DNA from: an uncultured Clostridia bacterium
Lineage (GTDB): Bacteria; Bacillota; Clostridia; Christensenellales; Aristaeellaceae
DNA length: 64,000 bases
Reading direction: 5' to 3'
Assembly (NCBI GenBank): GCA_946413245.1
Contig: CAMKJS010000003.1
Location: 1 to 64,000, forward strand
Numbering within the stretch: position 1 is the first letter of the stretch; the number at the start of each line of letters is the position of its first letter. Made by a program: the position numbers and the translations under genes. Under the pieces are notes generated by a model. That model saw only the letters and a list, made by a program, of their open reading frames with translations, ran no database searches and was not told the origin of the DNA. Below are positions 63,541 to 64,000 of this stretch, one piece after another.

Positions 63541-63559
63541 GTGGGAGGAGTAAGAAAAC

Positions 63560-64000
63560 GTGGTAGTATATGTGGACGCGATGGGCGGAGACCTGGCGCC
63601 GGAAGCGCCGGTGAAGGGCACCGTGGAGGCGCTGCGGAAATATCCGGATCTGAAGGTGATCCTGGCGGGCAAGCTGGACGAGATCGAGCCGCACCTGGCC
63701 GGCGCGGACGACGTGCGGGACCGGATTACCCTGGAGGACGCGCCGGAGGTGATCACCAACCATGAAAGCCCCGTGATGGGCGTGCGCAAAAAAGTGCATT
63801 CCGCCACAGTGCAGGGGATGCTGAAGGTGCGCAGCGGGGAAGCCGACGGCTTCGTCTCCGCCGGATCAACCGGCGCTACCCTGGCCGGCGGAATGTTCCG
63901 GCTGGGCCGGATCCCCGGCATCGAGCGGCCGGCCCTGGCGCCGCTGCTGCCCAACGGCAAGGGACATTTCCTGCTGATCGACTGCGGCGCCAACGTGGAC
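63560..64000 (+). CDS. plsX: Phosphate acyltransferase PlsX, N-terminal part (runs off the window)
   Basis: The first 147 codons of PlsX, which makes acyl-phosphate from acyl-ACP for phospholipid synthesis. The opening YVDAMGGDLAPEAPVKGTVE is diagnostic (D-A-M-G-G-D-x-x-P), followed by NHESPVMGVRKKVHSA, GFVSAGSTGATLAGGMFRLG and FLLIDCGANVD at the window edge. The GTG start has GGGAGGAG 12 nt upstream. It lies 174 nt after proS, beyond the family A repeat. Confidence 0.93.
   Translation, partial: MVVYVDAMGGDLAPEAPVKGTVEALRKYPDLKVILAGKLDEIEPHLAGADDVRDRITLEDAPEVITNHESPVMGVRKKVHSATVQGMLKVRSGEADGFVSAGSTGATLAGGMFRLGRIPGIERPALAPLLPNGKGHFLLIDCGANVD

Noticed and set aside
1-64000. CRISPR arrays, tRNA and rRNA genes
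   Set aside because: No regularly spaced direct repeats of CRISPR type and no cloverleaf or rRNA-like segments were found by reading.

Overview
The window looks like a chromosomal segment of an anaerobic, low-to-moderate GC Firmicute of class Clostridia. Evidence: strong GGAGG ribosome sites, sigma-A promoters with 17-nt spacers, a superoxide reductase, BspA-type LRR_5 surface proteins, a DUF4214 domain, VanZ, an archaeal-type ProRS and many Clostridia-style intergenic palindromes. Genus cannot be fixed from the sequence; an uncultured gut or rumen lineage (Aristaeellaceae/Christensenellales or Lachnospiraceae-like) is my guess.

Region 1 (1-32618) is a Wzx/Wzy-type exopolysaccharide or capsule locus. 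A good promoter at 74-102 and a 320-nt structured leader precede two PglF/CapD-type UDP-sugar 4,6-dehydratases, a VanZ protein, a hicBA-like toxin-antitoxin pair, a NUDIX hydrolase and the initiating phosphoglycosyltransferase. Then come glycosyltransferases, an SDR-cytidylyltransferase fusion followed by LicD (a likely CDP-alditol route), two acyltransferases, a UDP-sugar dehydrogenase, Wzy, the GDP-D-rhamnose enzymes (ManC, Gmd, Rmd), Wzx, the dTDP-rhamnose enzymes RfbD, RfbC and RfbA, and UDP-galactopyranose mutase. The middle (about 8-30 kb) is clearly AT-rich compared with both flanks and carries four broken insertion sequences: IS66 with an intact 8-bp target duplication, an IS200 stub, IS1380 and IS1182. 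It reads as a horizontally assembled, swapped serotype cassette.

Region 2 (32644-37954) holds a superoxide reductase without its rubredoxin-like cysteines, a small HTH-like protein, a polar amino-acid ABC transporter on the minus strand, and a membrane protein split into two reading frames.

Region 3 (38044-54132) is a second cell-surface polysaccharide region of high GC: two Wzz-like coiled-coil membrane proteins, a GT-C-like glycosyltransferase fused to LRR_5 repeats, a TagGH/Wzm-Wzt ABC exporter, a secreted 912-residue LRR_5/DUF4214 protein, a vapBC-like module, a double-domain GT2 and a DUF2142 membrane protein.

Region 4 (54169-64000) is mostly housekeeping: a SpoU methyltransferase, an AraR-like GntR regulator with a visible operator, RlmH, a secreted barnase-type ribonuclease with no barstar beside it, a lipoprotein with six peptidoglycan-binding repeats, an Mrp/NBP35 Fe-S ATPase, a membrane-anchored protein, ProRS and the start of PlsX. 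Intergenic spaces in regions 3 and 4 contain at least three families of structured repeats. One pair (59520-59640 and 63420-63540) shows an 11-bp stem whose two arms have both changed while pairing and loop are kept, which I consider the most interesting signal here. No tRNA, rRNA or CRISPR array was seen.
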